64,000 nt of DNA. Source: an uncultured Holophagaceae bacterium. GTDB taxonomy: Bacteria > Acidobacteriota > Holophagae > Holophagales > Holophagaceae. A program made the position numbers and the translations under genes. Location: positions 1 to 64,000 of the forward strand of contig CAIWKE010000020.1 of assembly GCA_903913215.1 (NCBI GenBank), written 5' to 3'. The notes below the pieces were generated by a model. It ran no database searches. It saw only the letters and a program-made list of their open reading frames with translations, and had not been told where the DNA came from. Numbering within the stretch: position 1 is the stretch's first letter; every line of letters begins with the position of its first letter. Shown here piece by piece: positions 21,397-30,071 of this stretch.

Positions 21397-22761
21397 TTAC
21401 CACCAGGCCTCAACCTGGGCGCCGAAGGTCATGCCCTGCATGGCGGTGCCGAACTGGCCTTCACCCACCTTGTTCCAGTTGTTGGCGTTCTTGTTCCAGT
21501 CCGCGCGGGTGGCGAAGAGGCGGATGACCGGGCGGCTCCAGAAGGAGGCCTGGGGGCTCCACTGCAGGGCCACGGTGTTCTTGAGCAGCTTGCGGGACTC
21601 GGTCTCGTTGTCAAACTTCAGCTGATCGAGGCCGATCTCGTAGGCCACGCTGAAGTGCTTGGTGAAGAAGTAGACGGGACGGACACCGGCAGAGGTCCAG
21701 GCATTGGTGTTCCCCTTCATGCTGCCCTTGCCGTCCTGCTTGCGGTACTGGACGGTGCCTTGCATTTCGAGGTTGGCCATGGGCTTGATGTAGAAGACAT
21801 CCATGACCTGCCACCAGGTGTTCTCAGTCTTCACATCGGGGTTGTACCAGTTCCAGAAGGTGGAACCATTGCCGTAGGTGGCATAGACGCGGTTGTCGCC
21901 GCCCATGAAGCCAGCCTGGTTGATGATGACGTTGAACTGGGTGCCCTTGTTGTCGTTGGAACCAACAACCGCCGTGCCGCTCTTGTTGCTGGCGTCGTTG
22001 TACTGGATGCCGAGGATCAAAGACCCGCCCGACCAGGGAAGCTTGATGTCAGAGAGGCGCAGATCGTGGGAGCCCACGATGTTGTGGCCGGCCCCGCCCA
22101 CCCACTGGCTGTAGGGATTGACCGCGCCTGCGATGGCGCCGTTGTTCCAGTTGCTGCTGATGTTGCCCGTGTCGTGCTGGATGTAGGCGTAGTGCAGCTT
22201 GGCGCCGCCCAGGTCGATGTTCTCGATGCCCACGCCGTCGCCGCTGTTGTTCCAGTACCACTGATCGCGCATGTGCAGGTCCTGGCGCATGTAGAAGCGG
22301 CGGCCAGCCCAGAGGGAGGCATCCTTGAACGCGCCCGTGGTGCCGAAGATGCCCGTGGCCTCGCCCCAGGCTTCCCGGATCCAGATCTGCTGGTTGGGGT
22401 TCGCGAGCTTGCTGTTGTCCACATTGCCGCCAGCGTCGGTGGACGCGTCACGCACCTGGTAGTACTCGCGGAAGGCGGGGCGGAAGTGCAGCTTGAAGCT
22501 GGTGGTGCCCTTTTCGTAGGCGCGCACATCGACGGCCAACTCAAGATAGTTGTCGGTCTCGTTGCCGAGACGGTAGCCGGGGCCGCCGGTGGGGCTGCCA
22601 CCGGTGTTGGCGAGGAAGAAGGAGACCTGCTCGCCGCCGTTGGAGGAGCGGCCGACGCCGGCGCGCGTGTAGCCGTGGATTTCGACGACGTCCTGGGCGA
22701 GGAGCGGCCCGCAGACCAGCGCCAGGGGGAGCGCGGCCTTGATGAGGGAGAAGGACTTCAT
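21397..22761 (-). CDS. lamB: Maltoporin (LamB family)
   Basis: This outer-membrane 18-strand beta-barrel admits maltodextrins. The ATG at 22761 has GGAGG nine bases upstream and gives a signal peptide of about 22 residues ending LLA-Q; the longer frame from 22905 has no export signal at its start. LamB-type segments are IHGYTRAGVGRS at the mature N-terminus, WAGRRFYMRQDLHMRDQWYWNNSGDGVGIE near 180-210 and a C-terminal aromatic pair for Bam recognition. The mature length (about 430) is normal. It is the second gene of the maltodextrin operon. Confidence 0.95.
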   Translation of the reverse strand: MKSFSLIKAALPLALVCGPLLAQDVVEIHGYTRAGVGRSSNGGEQVSFFLANTGGSPTGGPGYRLGNETDNYLELAVDVRAYEKGTTSFKLHFRPAFREYYQVRDASTDAGGNVDNSKLANPNQQIWIREAWGEATGIFGTTGAFKDASLWAGRRFYMRQDLHMRDQWYWNNSGDGVGIENIDLGGAKLHYAYIQHDTGNISSNWNNGAIAGAVNPYSQWVGGAGHNIVGSHDLRLSDIKLPWSGGSLILGIQYNDASNKSGTAVVGSNDNKGTQFNVIINQAGFMGGDNRVYATYGNGSTFWNWYNPDVKTENTWWQVMDVFYIKPMANLEMQGTVQYRKQDGKGSMKGNTNAWTSAGVRPVYFFTKHFSVAYEIGLDQLKFDNETESRKLLKNTVALQWSPQASFWSRPVIRLFATRADWNKNANNWNKVGEGQFGTAMQGMTFGAQVEAWW

Positions 22762-22834
22762 GGTCTTGCCTCCAGAGAGAGGAGCCGCTGAGCGGCAGGT
22801 TGGGGGGTTGGGTTCAGGAACAGGCGCATGGTCG

Positions 22835-24520
22835 TCAGGCCAGGCGGCCAAAGAAGCCTCCCCAGGGGGGGAGGTGAAGCGTCCGGCCTTCGAGTCGGCC
22901 GGCATTGAGCCCGTGCCCCGCCATGGGCTGGACGGGTGCGGGAAGGGTGTACTGGATCTCTTGGGGACTCAGGTTGAAGGCTGCCAGGATCCGCTCGCCA
23001 TCGGCCTCCCGGCGCAGGGCCAGGATGGGCTCGGGGCTGCGGTAGAAGTGGATTGAGCCGGTGCGTAGTGCCGCAGAAGCCTTCCGCCAGGCCAGGAACT
23101 GCTGGTAGAAGTGCAGCACGGAATCGGGGTTCAGGGCCTGGGTCGCCACGGCACGGCTCAGGTGGTCCGGGTACATGGGCAGCCAGGGTTCCACGGTCGA
23201 GAAGCCGCCCCAGGGCTGTTCCGCGGTCCAGGGCATCGGGGTCCGGCAACCATCCCGACCCTTGAAGTCCGGCCAGAAGGTTATTCCGTAGGGATCGATG
23301 AGGCGGTCATAGGGGACTTCGGCCTGGGGAAGGGCCAGTTCCTCGCCCTGGTAGATGCAGAAGCTGCCCCGGAGGGAACCCAACACAGCCACCAGCAGCT
23401 TGGCAAAGGCGGGGTCGTCGATGCCCTTGCCCCAGCGGGTGACGACCCGCACGCAGTCATGGTTGGAGAGGGACCAGCAGCCCCAGCCGCCGCCGGGCCG
23501 GATCAATCGCTCATAGTCCTGCACCACGGAGCGGATCCGGGCGGCGCTGAACTCCTCCGTGAAAAGGCTGAAGCCGTAGGCCATGTGGAGCTTGTCGCCA
23601 TCGGCGGTGTACTCGGCCATGGTGGCCAGGGCCCCTTCGTCACCCACCTCGCCCACACTCATGACGCCGTACTGGTCCATGAGACTGCGGAGCCGCTTCA
23701 GGAAGGGCAGGTTCTCGGGCCTGCTCTTGTCGTAGCGGTGAATCTGGCAGCCGTAGGGGTTGCCCTCCTGCACGGTGGACAGCTCCAGCTTGTTGTAGCG
23801 GGCGGGGGGATTGTTGCGGAGCTTCCGGTCGTGGAAGTGGAAGTTGCAGGCGTCGAAGCGGAAGCCATCCACGCCACGCTTCATCCAGAAGGCGACCTCC
23901 TCCAGCACCTGGGCCTGCACCGCTTCATGGTGGAAGTTGAGGTCCGGCTGGGACTCCAGGAAGTTGTGCATGAAGTACTGGCGACGACGGGGCTCCCAGG
24001 ACCAGGCGGAGCCACCAAAGACCGACTGCCAGTTGTTGGGGGGCGTTCCGTCCGGCCGGGCCTCCGCCCAGACATACCAGTCCGCCTTGGGATTGGTCCG
24101 GTTGGTGCGGCTCTCCTTGAACCAGGCGTGCTGATCCGAAGAGTGGGACAGCACCTGGTCGATGAGCACCTTGAGCCCCAGGCGGTGGGCCTCGGCGACC
24201 AGCTGGTCGAAGTCCGCCAAGGTGCCGAAGGTCGGGTCCACATCCCGGTAGTTCGACACGTCGTAGCCGAAGTCCTTCATGGGCGAGGTGAAGAAGGGCG
24301 AGATCCAGATGGCGTCCACACCCAGGTCCGCCACATAGGGCAGGTGGGCAGTAATGCCGGGCAGATCCCCCACGCCATCGCCGTTCGTGTCTTGAAAGCT
24401 TCTAGGGTAAATCTGGTAGATGGCCGCGCCGCGCCACCACTCCGGGGCAGACTGCACAGGAGTCGACCCGCCCGGGGCAGGCGTGACTTGGGGGCTGTCG
24501 GAGGCGAGCAAGGGCGACAT
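22835..24520 (-). CDS. Alpha-glucosidase, GH13 oligo-1,6/alpha-1,4 type
   Basis: This cytoplasmic enzyme releases glucose from maltose or maltodextrin. The 561-residue protein has no signal peptide. It carries IYQIYPRSFQDTNGDGVGDLPG near 34-55, DQVLSHSSDQHAWF, the nucleophile Asp in DGFRFDACN, the acid Glu in MSVGEVGDE and SNHDCVRV. These fit the alpha-glucosidase group (GH13 subfamily 23 or close) rather than amylases. It is the first gene of the operon. The ATG at 24520 has only a weak AGGT upstream. A perfect LacI-type operator lies 69 bases upstream of the start. Confidence 0.91.
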   Translation of the reverse strand: MSPLLASDSPQVTPAPGGSTPVQSAPEWWRGAAIYQIYPRSFQDTNGDGVGDLPGITAHLPYVADLGVDAIWISPFFTSPMKDFGYDVSNYRDVDPTFGTLADFDQLVAEAHRLGLKVLIDQVLSHSSDQHAWFKESRTNRTNPKADWYVWAEARPDGTPPNNWQSVFGGSAWSWEPRRRQYFMHNFLESQPDLNFHHEAVQAQVLEEVAFWMKRGVDGFRFDACNFHFHDRKLRNNPPARYNKLELSTVQEGNPYGCQIHRYDKSRPENLPFLKRLRSLMDQYGVMSVGEVGDEGALATMAEYTADGDKLHMAYGFSLFTEEFSAARIRSVVQDYERLIRPGGGWGCWSLSNHDCVRVVTRWGKGIDDPAFAKLLVAVLGSLRGSFCIYQGEELALPQAEVPYDRLIDPYGITFWPDFKGRDGCRTPMPWTAEQPWGGFSTVEPWLPMYPDHLSRAVATQALNPDSVLHFYQQFLAWRKASAALRTGSIHFYRSPEPILALRREADGERILAAFNLSPQEIQYTLPAPVQPMAGHGLNAGRLEGRTLHLPPWGGFFGRLA

Positions 24521-24588
24521 CGGGCGACCTGGGGAGCGAGGCGTTGCAGGAGAGCAAAAGCAGCATTAATTTGCCAGGATTATGGCGT

Positions 24589-24602
24589 TGTAAGCGGTTA
24601 CA
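24589..24602. promoter_or_regulatory. LacI-family operator 1 (perfect palindrome)
   Basis: TGTAAGCGGTTACA is a perfect match to the LacI/CcpA-type consensus TGWAANCGNTNWCA. It is 69 bases upstream of the alpha-glucosidase start and overlaps the putative promoter spacer, so binding would repress the maltodextrin operon. The LacI-family gene beyond glk is the likely binder. Confidence 0.75.
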
Positions 24603-24688
24603 CGAACAGCGTGGGGCATGTTGAAAACCAGGGTTCATCAGGGTTGGCGTCGTGCAAGGTGAACCGAAGGGCCGTCGGGTCTTGATTG

Positions 24689-24702
24689 TGTAAGCGGTTA
24701 CA
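24689..24702. promoter_or_regulatory. LacI-family operator 2 (perfect palindrome)
   Basis: This is an identical copy of TGTAAGCGGTTACA, centred exactly 100 bases from operator 1. Two equally strong sites at roughly nine to ten helical turns suggest cooperative or looping repression, or control of both divergent units. The sequence is seen directly; the mechanism is inference. Confidence 0.75.
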
Positions 24703-24972
24703 AGAGGGTCGCAGGTATGGTCGTCCGCCGTTACAAGGCTGTCAAGCGGGTAATCCAACTTTGGTGGGACTTTTTGCCGAAGCTCACAGCTCCGCCTTCA
24801 TAGCGCGTTTACCTACAGTCAGTTCCAAGTTAGCGGTCTGACCAGTGGTTCCAGAACGTTGAGAAGCGGTGGACGTTCCACCTCTATGCGGGGACCATGG
24901 AGTCTTCTTGGCATCTATTCCGCTGGAACCCAATAGCCATGGCCCTTTATGTTGTTTTGAGGTGATCTTCAC

Positions 24973-26007
24973 GTGATTGCAACCGTTGACAATTCCATCC
25001 TGGTGGCCGATGTGGGCGGTACCAACCTGAACCTGGGCCTCCTGGCCCTGGAGGGTGCCCGGTATCGCCTCCTTCACAAGGAGCGCTTCAATACCCAGGC
25101 TGAGTCCTCCCTCCTGGAGCCCATCCAGCGCTTCCTCAGCTCGGCCCCCCACCTGCGCCCGACCCGCGCCTGCTTTTCCGGGGCCGGTCCCGTCATGGAA
25201 GAGCGCATCCACCTCACCAATGCCCCATGGGACATCGATGGTCCAGCCCTGGCGCGAAGCCTGGGGATCCCGGTGCATTTGGTCAACGACTTCACGGCCC
25301 TCTCCTGTGGTGTGCTGCAACTCGACCTGAGTGACCCTCAGCAGGTGACAGCCCTTCCCCATGGCGACGGCTCCCTGCCCGCCGCCCAGCCCCACGGGTT
25401 GGCCCTGGTGGTGGGGGCTGGCACAGGACTTGGCGTGGGTTTCGTGGTTCCCACACCCCTGGGGCCCCGCGCCTTTCCCAGTGAGGGCGGGCACATCGGC
25501 CTGCCTGTCTTCAACGAGGACAGCTTGGCCCTCTGGCGCCACCTGGCCCGGGGCCTGCCCGGCCCTCCCGGCGCCGAGATGGCTGTTTCAGGCCAAGGCC
25601 TGGCCAATATCTTCCGCTTCCTACTGGATTCCCGGCGCATCCCCTGGACCGCAGAAGCCACCACCATCCTGGGCCTCCCCACAACGGAGCAGCCTGCGGC
25701 CATCACGGCCCGGGCCGATGCAGACCCCGCCTGCGGCCGCACCATGGCCCTCTTTGTGGAACTCTATGCCCGGGTTTGCGCCGAGCTCTGCGCCGTCTTC
25801 CTGCCCACCGGGGGGCTCTTCCTCGCGGGGGGGGTCACTGCCAAGAACCGGGAGCACTTCCTGGCCGAAAACCGCTTCATGGCCCGCTTCGAGCAGAACT
25901 ACCGGGTCCACCTGGACCAGCTCACCCGGCACACCCCGGTCTACCTGGTCCACGACTACAACCTGAGCCTCTTCGGTGCGGCCCAGGCCCCGGACTGCAC
26001 GCCCTAA
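24973..26007 (+). CDS. glk: Glucokinase (Glk family)
   Basis: The enzyme phosphorylates glucose with ATP, preparing sugar released from dextrin for the Entner-Doudoroff genes. The 344-residue protein starts at a GTG with AGGTGA upstream. It has the ADVGGTNLNLGLL phosphate segment near 12-24, VNDFTALSCG near 103-112, VVGAGTGLGVGF near 148-159 and EGGHIGLP near 174-181. These place it in the bacterial Glk family rather than the ROK family. It diverges from the maltodextrin operon and precedes the LacI-type regulator by 99 bases. Confidence 0.94.
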   Translation: MIATVDNSILVADVGGTNLNLGLLALEGARYRLLHKERFNTQAESSLLEPIQRFLSSAPHLRPTRACFSGAGPVMEERIHLTNAPWDIDGPALARSLGIPVHLVNDFTALSCGVLQLDLSDPQQVTALPHGDGSLPAAQPHGLALVVGAGTGLGVGFVVPTPLGPRAFPSEGGHIGLPVFNEDSLALWRHLARGLPGPPGAEMAVSGQGLANIFRFLLDSRRIPWTAEATTILGLPTTEQPAAITARADADPACGRTMALFVELYARVCAELCAVFLPTGGLFLAGGVTAKNREHFLAENRFMARFEQNYRVHLDQLTRHTPVYLVHDYNLSLFGAAQAPDCTP

Positions 26008-26106
26008 ACCTCTTCAAATCTGCTATTCCGCATTGACGACCTCCCGGTTGAACGTTATTCATGGGGAGTAGCTTCTTTTAACCCTCTTCTTCCGCCCCGG
26101 CCCCCC

Positions 26107-27084
26107 ATGAAGATCACCATCGGCGAGATCGCCAAGCAGGCTGGCGTGTCCACGGGCACGGTCAGCCGGGTGATCAACGGCAAGCCCACCGTGGCCGCCA
26201 CCACCCGGGCCACCGTGCTGGAGGTCATGAAGAAGCTGGGCTATGAGCCGGATCCCGTGGCCCGGGAGCTGTCCCGTCGCACCAAACACACCCTGGGCAT
26301 CTGGGTGGGGGCCGGTGAGAACCCGCTCTCGCCCTACTTCAACGTCATCTGGCGGGCCCTGCTGCGGGAGATGCAGCTGCACGCCACCCAGTTTGTGGAA
26401 CTGCCCGTGGACATCACGGCCGTACGCCGGAAGATGGACGCGGTCCTCATGTTCCACTGCGCGGACATCGACCAGCGCCTGGCCACCCTTTGGCGCCGGG
26501 GCGTGCCCGGGGCCCTCATCGGCCACCACCCCGGCATCTCCTGCGTCGCACCCGATGACATCAACGGCGGTCGCCTGGCGGCCCAGAGCCTCTTGGCCAA
26601 GGGCCACCGCGACCTGCTGCACCTCACGGGCAGTGATGAGCACCAGTGGTCCGTGGATCGTGCGGAGGGCTTCCTCCGCGCCGTGGCGGAGCACGTGGGC
26701 ACGCCTGTGCCCACGGTCTTGCGGGGCGGCAGCTCCGTCCTGGGCGGCTACCGGCTCATGTGGGACGCCTGGCAAAAGGGCCACCGTCCCACCGGCATCT
26801 TCTGTGGCACGGACGAGATGGCCGTGGGCGCCCTGGGGGCCCTGGAGGATCTCGGGATTGCCGTACCTGGCGAGGTATCGGTATTGGGCTTCGATGGCCT
26901 CGTGGACCTCTACCCAGGCCTGGCCTCCGTGGCCCAGGACATCCCTGCCATCGCCCACGAGGCCGTCACGCTGGCGCTGGGCGCCATCGACCGCGAGGCC
27001 ATCCGGCACATCACGGTGCCCGTGACCCTCATCGAGGGCCGGACCCTGGGGCCCGCGCCCAAGCGCACCTCGTCGACCGGCTAG
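26107..27084 (+). CDS. LacI-family transcriptional regulator (putative maltodextrin/glucose repressor)
   Basis: The 325-residue protein has the LacI helix-turn-helix IGEIAKQAGVSTGTVSRVINGKP at residues 5-27, a hinge helix near 50-60 and a periplasmic-binding-protein-like effector domain to the end. It follows glk and is probably co-transcribed. No good ribosome site precedes the ATG, but the start is fixed by the family N-terminus. The perfect TGTAAGCGGTTACA sites upstream of the maltodextrin operon are the expected operators, and a near-copy lies between zwf and edd. The effector is unknown; a maltose, maltodextrin or glucose derivative is likely. Its stop overlaps the convergent rsmB stop by four bases. 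Confidence 0.9.
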   Translation: MKITIGEIAKQAGVSTGTVSRVINGKPTVAATTRATVLEVMKKLGYEPDPVARELSRRTKHTLGIWVGAGENPLSPYFNVIWRALLREMQLHATQFVELPVDITAVRRKMDAVLMFHCADIDQRLATLWRRGVPGALIGHHPGISCVAPDDINGGRLAAQSLLAKGHRDLLHLTGSDEHQWSVDRAEGFLRAVAEHVGTPVPTVLRGGSSVLGGYRLMWDAWQKGHRPTGIFCGTDEMAVGALGALEDLGIAVPGEVSVLGFDGLVDLYPGLASVAQDIPAIAHEAVTLALGAIDREAIRHITVPVTLIEGRTLGPAPKRTSSTG

Positions 27085-28367
27085 GCCTTGCGGCACACCG
27101 CGAAGCCCTGAAACCCCTCGCCCTCCCAGCGCAGCGGATGGGGCTGGAAGAGGGCGGTGGTTGAAGCGTCCGCCTCGGCGGAACGGCCCATGCTCGCGGG
27201 CCAGACTTCGGCTGGTTGCAGCTCTGGCCGGGCCTCCGCCAGCCAGTCCCGGTGGAGCACCCCTTCTTCCGGCAGCCAGGAGCAGACAGCGTAAATGAGC
27301 AGCCCGCCCGGGGCTAGGCGCTCCACCGCGGCCAGCAGCAGGCGGCGCTGGAGGCCCGTGAGCCGGGGGAGGTCGCTGTGGTCCACCCAGGGCCATTCTG
27401 GGTGCTTCTGCAGGGTTCCGCTGCCACTGCAGGGGGCGTCCAACAAGATGAGGTCGAAGGTGGCCGCCGTGCTTTCCAGCCAGGCCGCCGCGTCTGCCTG
27501 GACCACCTCGGCCTTGACGCCGCGCTGTGCGAGGGTCTGCCGCAGCCGCTGCACCCGGCGGGGGTGAACCTCCAGGGCCGTCAACTCGGCACCGGGATGG
27601 CGCAGGGCCAGGGCCGTGGTTTTACCGCCGGGGGCGGCACAGGCATCCAGGATGCGGGTGACGGGCCGATCCCAGGCGTAGGCCAACAGGGCCTGGGAGC
27701 TGCGGTCTTGCACCATACCCTCGGCCGCCTCCAGCCAGGGCCGGGGGAAGGGCAGACCCTCCTCCAGGTGCAGGCAGTCCGGCAGCACCGCATCGGGCAC
27801 CAGGCCCTCGGGCAGCTCCCCGCGCAGACTGCGGAAAGTGGGACGGGGAGGCTGCTGCAACCGCGCCCACAGGGTCTCGAGTTCCGCCTCGGCCCCATGG
27901 GGCACCAGGGCGGCTTGGAGGGCCCGATCCGCTGCGGGGCTGCGGTCCAGGGCGGCGGGCAGGGCCTCCAGTTCGGCAGCAAGCCCCTGCCGATCCTTGG
28001 CGGCACGGCGCAGCAGGGCATTGACGAGACCCTTGTGCGGCACGAAGCCCAGCTCGCGGTCCGCGCACAGGTCCACGGATTCGTTCACGGCCGCGTGGTC
28101 ACTGACACCGGGCAACCAGGCCAACTGGGCCAGCCCCATGGCCAGGCTGACGCGGGTGCCCAGGGGCACGCCCCGATCGGGATCCTTCAGCTTGGGCTTC
28201 ACCCAAGCCTGGAGGCGGCCCCAACGGCGCAGGCACAGACCCAGCATGGCCTGGGCCAGCCCGGCGTCCTCGCCGAGATCCCGGTCCCAGATGTCCGGTA
28301 CCCGACCGCCCTCTCCAAACACTTCGTGGAGGGCGTGGGCGACGTGGATACGACCCGGTGTCGGCAT
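27081..28367 (-). CDS. rsmB: 16S rRNA m5C967-type methyltransferase RsmB
   Basis: The enzyme methylates a cytosine in 16S rRNA using SAM. The 428-residue protein has an N-terminal NusB-like domain (about 1-130) and a C-terminal NOL1/NOP2/Sun methyltransferase domain with DACAAPGGKTTALAL near 243-257, LDAPCSGSGTLQKHPE near 313-328 and the second cysteine segment YAVCSW near 370. The start overlaps the preceding stop (TAATG), with AAGGAG upstream, so it is coupled to the CsgG-like gene. Confidence 0.93.
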   Translation of the reverse strand: MPTPGRIHVAHALHEVFGEGGRVPDIWDRDLGEDAGLAQAMLGLCLRRWGRLQAWVKPKLKDPDRGVPLGTRVSLAMGLAQLAWLPGVSDHAAVNESVDLCADRELGFVPHKGLVNALLRRAAKDRQGLAAELEALPAALDRSPAADRALQAALVPHGAEAELETLWARLQQPPRPTFRSLRGELPEGLVPDAVLPDCLHLEEGLPFPRPWLEAAEGMVQDRSSQALLAYAWDRPVTRILDACAAPGGKTTALALRHPGAELTALEVHPRRVQRLRQTLAQRGVKAEVVQADAAAWLESTAATFDLILLDAPCSGSGTLQKHPEWPWVDHSDLPRLTGLQRRLLLAAVERLAPGGLLIYAVCSWLPEEGVLHRDWLAEARPELQPAEVWPASMGRSAEADASTTALFQPHPLRWEGEGFQGFAVCRKA

Positions 28368-29524
28368 TACAGCTCCTTGAGGATTTCCGCCTTCTTGGCG
28401 TCGTATTCCTTCTTGTCCAGCAGGCCGCGCTTGTAGAGCTCCTGGAGCTTCTGGAGCCGCTCCTCGGGACCGGCCTTGGTGCTGACGGGCTGGGCCACCG
28501 GCTTGGGCTCGGGCCTGGACGCGGGCTCAGAGCGGCTCTCGGCCCGGCGCAGGGCCTCCTGCAGGTCGATGGCCTCCCGGCATTCCCGGAGCGCCGTCTG
28601 GAAGATGCTGGCGTCGGACTGCATGTCGAGGGCCGTGCGAAGGTAGGGCAGGGCTTCCTCGTAGTGGCCTAGGGCGAAGTGGATGATGCCCACGTTGTAC
28701 TGGACCCGGGGATAGTACTTGGGCTTCTGGCCAGGGTCGCGCTTGGCCTGGTCGAGGCCGTCCAGAGCCAAGTCCAGGGCCCCTCGGACGTCGCCGGATC
28801 GAAGGCGCTGGTGGGCCTTGGCCATGCCGAAGGTGTCGTCATCGAAGAAGGTCAGCTTCCGCACCTCACTCCAGGAGAGCAGCATGCGTAAAACCTTCAG
28901 CTTGGCGCCATCGAAGGCCAGGCGGCGCACATCCGAATCCCGCGGAAAGGCAGGAAAGCCGTCGTACGAGGTGTTGGCGAGACTGGGTGCGTCCTCCAGG
29001 CGCTGGGCACCAAAGACGCGCCCCGTGCTGAGGTCCACCACCTGTACCGTGGCGCTGAAGTCGAGGCTGGTGATGCTGGTGCGCTTGTGGCGGATGGTCT
29101 CCTGCTTGGTCTTGGGATCGGTACTGCGCTCTTCCTTGCTGGACTGGTTGCGGCTCAGCTCCGAGCGGTTCACGTTCACGATGACGAGCACACTCGGACC
29201 CAGCAACTTGCCCAGCTTGGCGATGGTAGCGGGCTCCACGTAGCCGTTGGCCCCCAGCTCCTGCTCCTTGAGGATGGCGTCCAGGTGCCCGCGATCCACC
29301 ACCTCCACCTGGCGGCTCTGGACCAGGTCCGCCGTGAGGGCATCGGCCAGCTCACGGGAGTTCAGGTCCCGGGAGGGGGCGAAGGCCAGGCGCTCCACCT
29401 TGAGCCCCAGCCCTGGGGGGTGCACCAGGGTCACCTCCACCTTGGGGTTGGCGATTTCACTCCAGAACTGGGCCTGGACCGGCACGGCCAGGAGGGCCAG
29501 GGCGGCGGGAATGAACAAGCGCAT
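28367..29524 (-). CDS. CsgG-like secreted protein with TPR segment and C-terminal SHOCT
   Basis: The 385-residue protein has a signal peptide of about 18 residues ending VQA when started at the ATG at 29524, which has GGAG upstream. Residues about 30-200 resemble the CsgG/curli-assembly fold used by many envelope proteins, with ELADALTADLVQSRQVEVVDRGHLDAILKEQ. Then comes a tetratricopeptide-like region (about 260-320) and a C-terminal SHOCT motif (LQKLQELYKRGLLDKKEYD) in the last 30 residues. There is no lipobox cysteine. The function is unknown; an envelope assembly or stress role is usual for the family. Confidence 0.75.
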   Translation of the reverse strand: MRLFIPAALALLAVPVQAQFWSEIANPKVEVTLVHPPGLGLKVERLAFAPSRDLNSRELADALTADLVQSRQVEVVDRGHLDAILKEQELGANGYVEPATIAKLGKLLGPSVLVIVNVNRSELSRNQSSKEERSTDPKTKQETIRHKRTSITSLDFSATVQVVDLSTGRVFGAQRLEDAPSLANTSYDGFPAFPRDSDVRRLAFDGAKLKVLRMLLSWSEVRKLTFFDDDTFGMAKAHQRLRSGDVRGALDLALDGLDQAKRDPGQKPKYYPRVQYNVGIIHFALGHYEEALPYLRTALDMQSDASIFQTALRECREAIDLQEALRRAESRSEPASRPEPKPVAQPVSTKAGPEERLQKLQELYKRGLLDKKEYDAKKAEILKEL

Positions 29525-29600
29525 GAAAGCTCCGCAAAGGGCTGTCCAGGCTAGCACGCAGGCTGTGGCATCCTGAGCGCAGGCTTCCCAAGGAGCACCC

Positions 29601-30047
29601 ATGGCCCACAGCTACCCCCTGCAGTTGAAATGGACCGGCAATACCCTCGATGGCACCTACAACCGGAACGCCACCGCCACGAACCCGGGCAAGCCCGGCC
29701 TTGCGGTGAGCAGCGCGCCGGAGTTCGCGGGCGACCCCACCCGCTGGAATCCCGAAGATCTGCTAGGCACGGCCCTGGCCACTTGCCACATGCTCACCTT
29801 CCTCGCCCTCTGCGCCAAGGCCAAGGTCCAGGTGCTGGACTATGAGGACCATGCCGAGGCCATCCTCGACACGGTGGACAAGGTCACGCGCATCACTCAG
29901 GTGCACCTGCGTCCCGTCATCCGCGTGCCCCGCGGCACCAGCATGGCCAAGGTCGTGGATCTCTTCGAGAAGGCCCACAAATACTGCTTCGTGGCCAATT
30001 CCATCACCTGCGAGGCCGTCATGGCCCCCCGTGTGGTGGAGGTCTAG
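29601..30047 (+). CDS. OsmC/Ohr-family peroxiredoxin-like protein
   Basis: The 148-residue protein belongs to the OsmC family, which reduces organic hydroperoxides. The two catalytic cysteines are Cys62 in ALATCHMLTF and Cys129 in HKYCFVANSI, and Glu52 in NPEDLL fits the active site. AAGGAG lies before the ATG. It reads divergently from the CsgG-like gene and precedes nrdR by 24 bases. I cannot tell OsmC from the Ohr or YhfA-type subgroup from the sequence alone. Confidence 0.9.
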   Translation: MAHSYPLQLKWTGNTLDGTYNRNATATNPGKPGLAVSSAPEFAGDPTRWNPEDLLGTALATCHMLTFLALCAKAKVQVLDYEDHAEAILDTVDKVTRITQVHLRPVIRVPRGTSMAKVVDLFEKAHKYCFVANSITCEAVMAPRVVEV

Positions 30048-30071
30048 ACCACCCGATGACGAGCTTCTAGC

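Larger units (their letters stand above)
24521..24972. promoter_or_regulatory. Divergent control region between maltodextrin operon and glk
   Basis: This 452-base gap holds no credible gene. It contains two perfect copies of the palindrome TGTAAGCGGTTACA exactly 100 bases apart. Reading leftward, CATAAT at 24578-24583 is a plausible -10 element for the operon, with the first operator filling the -10/-35 spacer. The glk-proximal half (24780-24970) has no further palindrome that I can see. An AGGTGA ribosome site for glk lies at about 24960. Confidence 0.7.
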
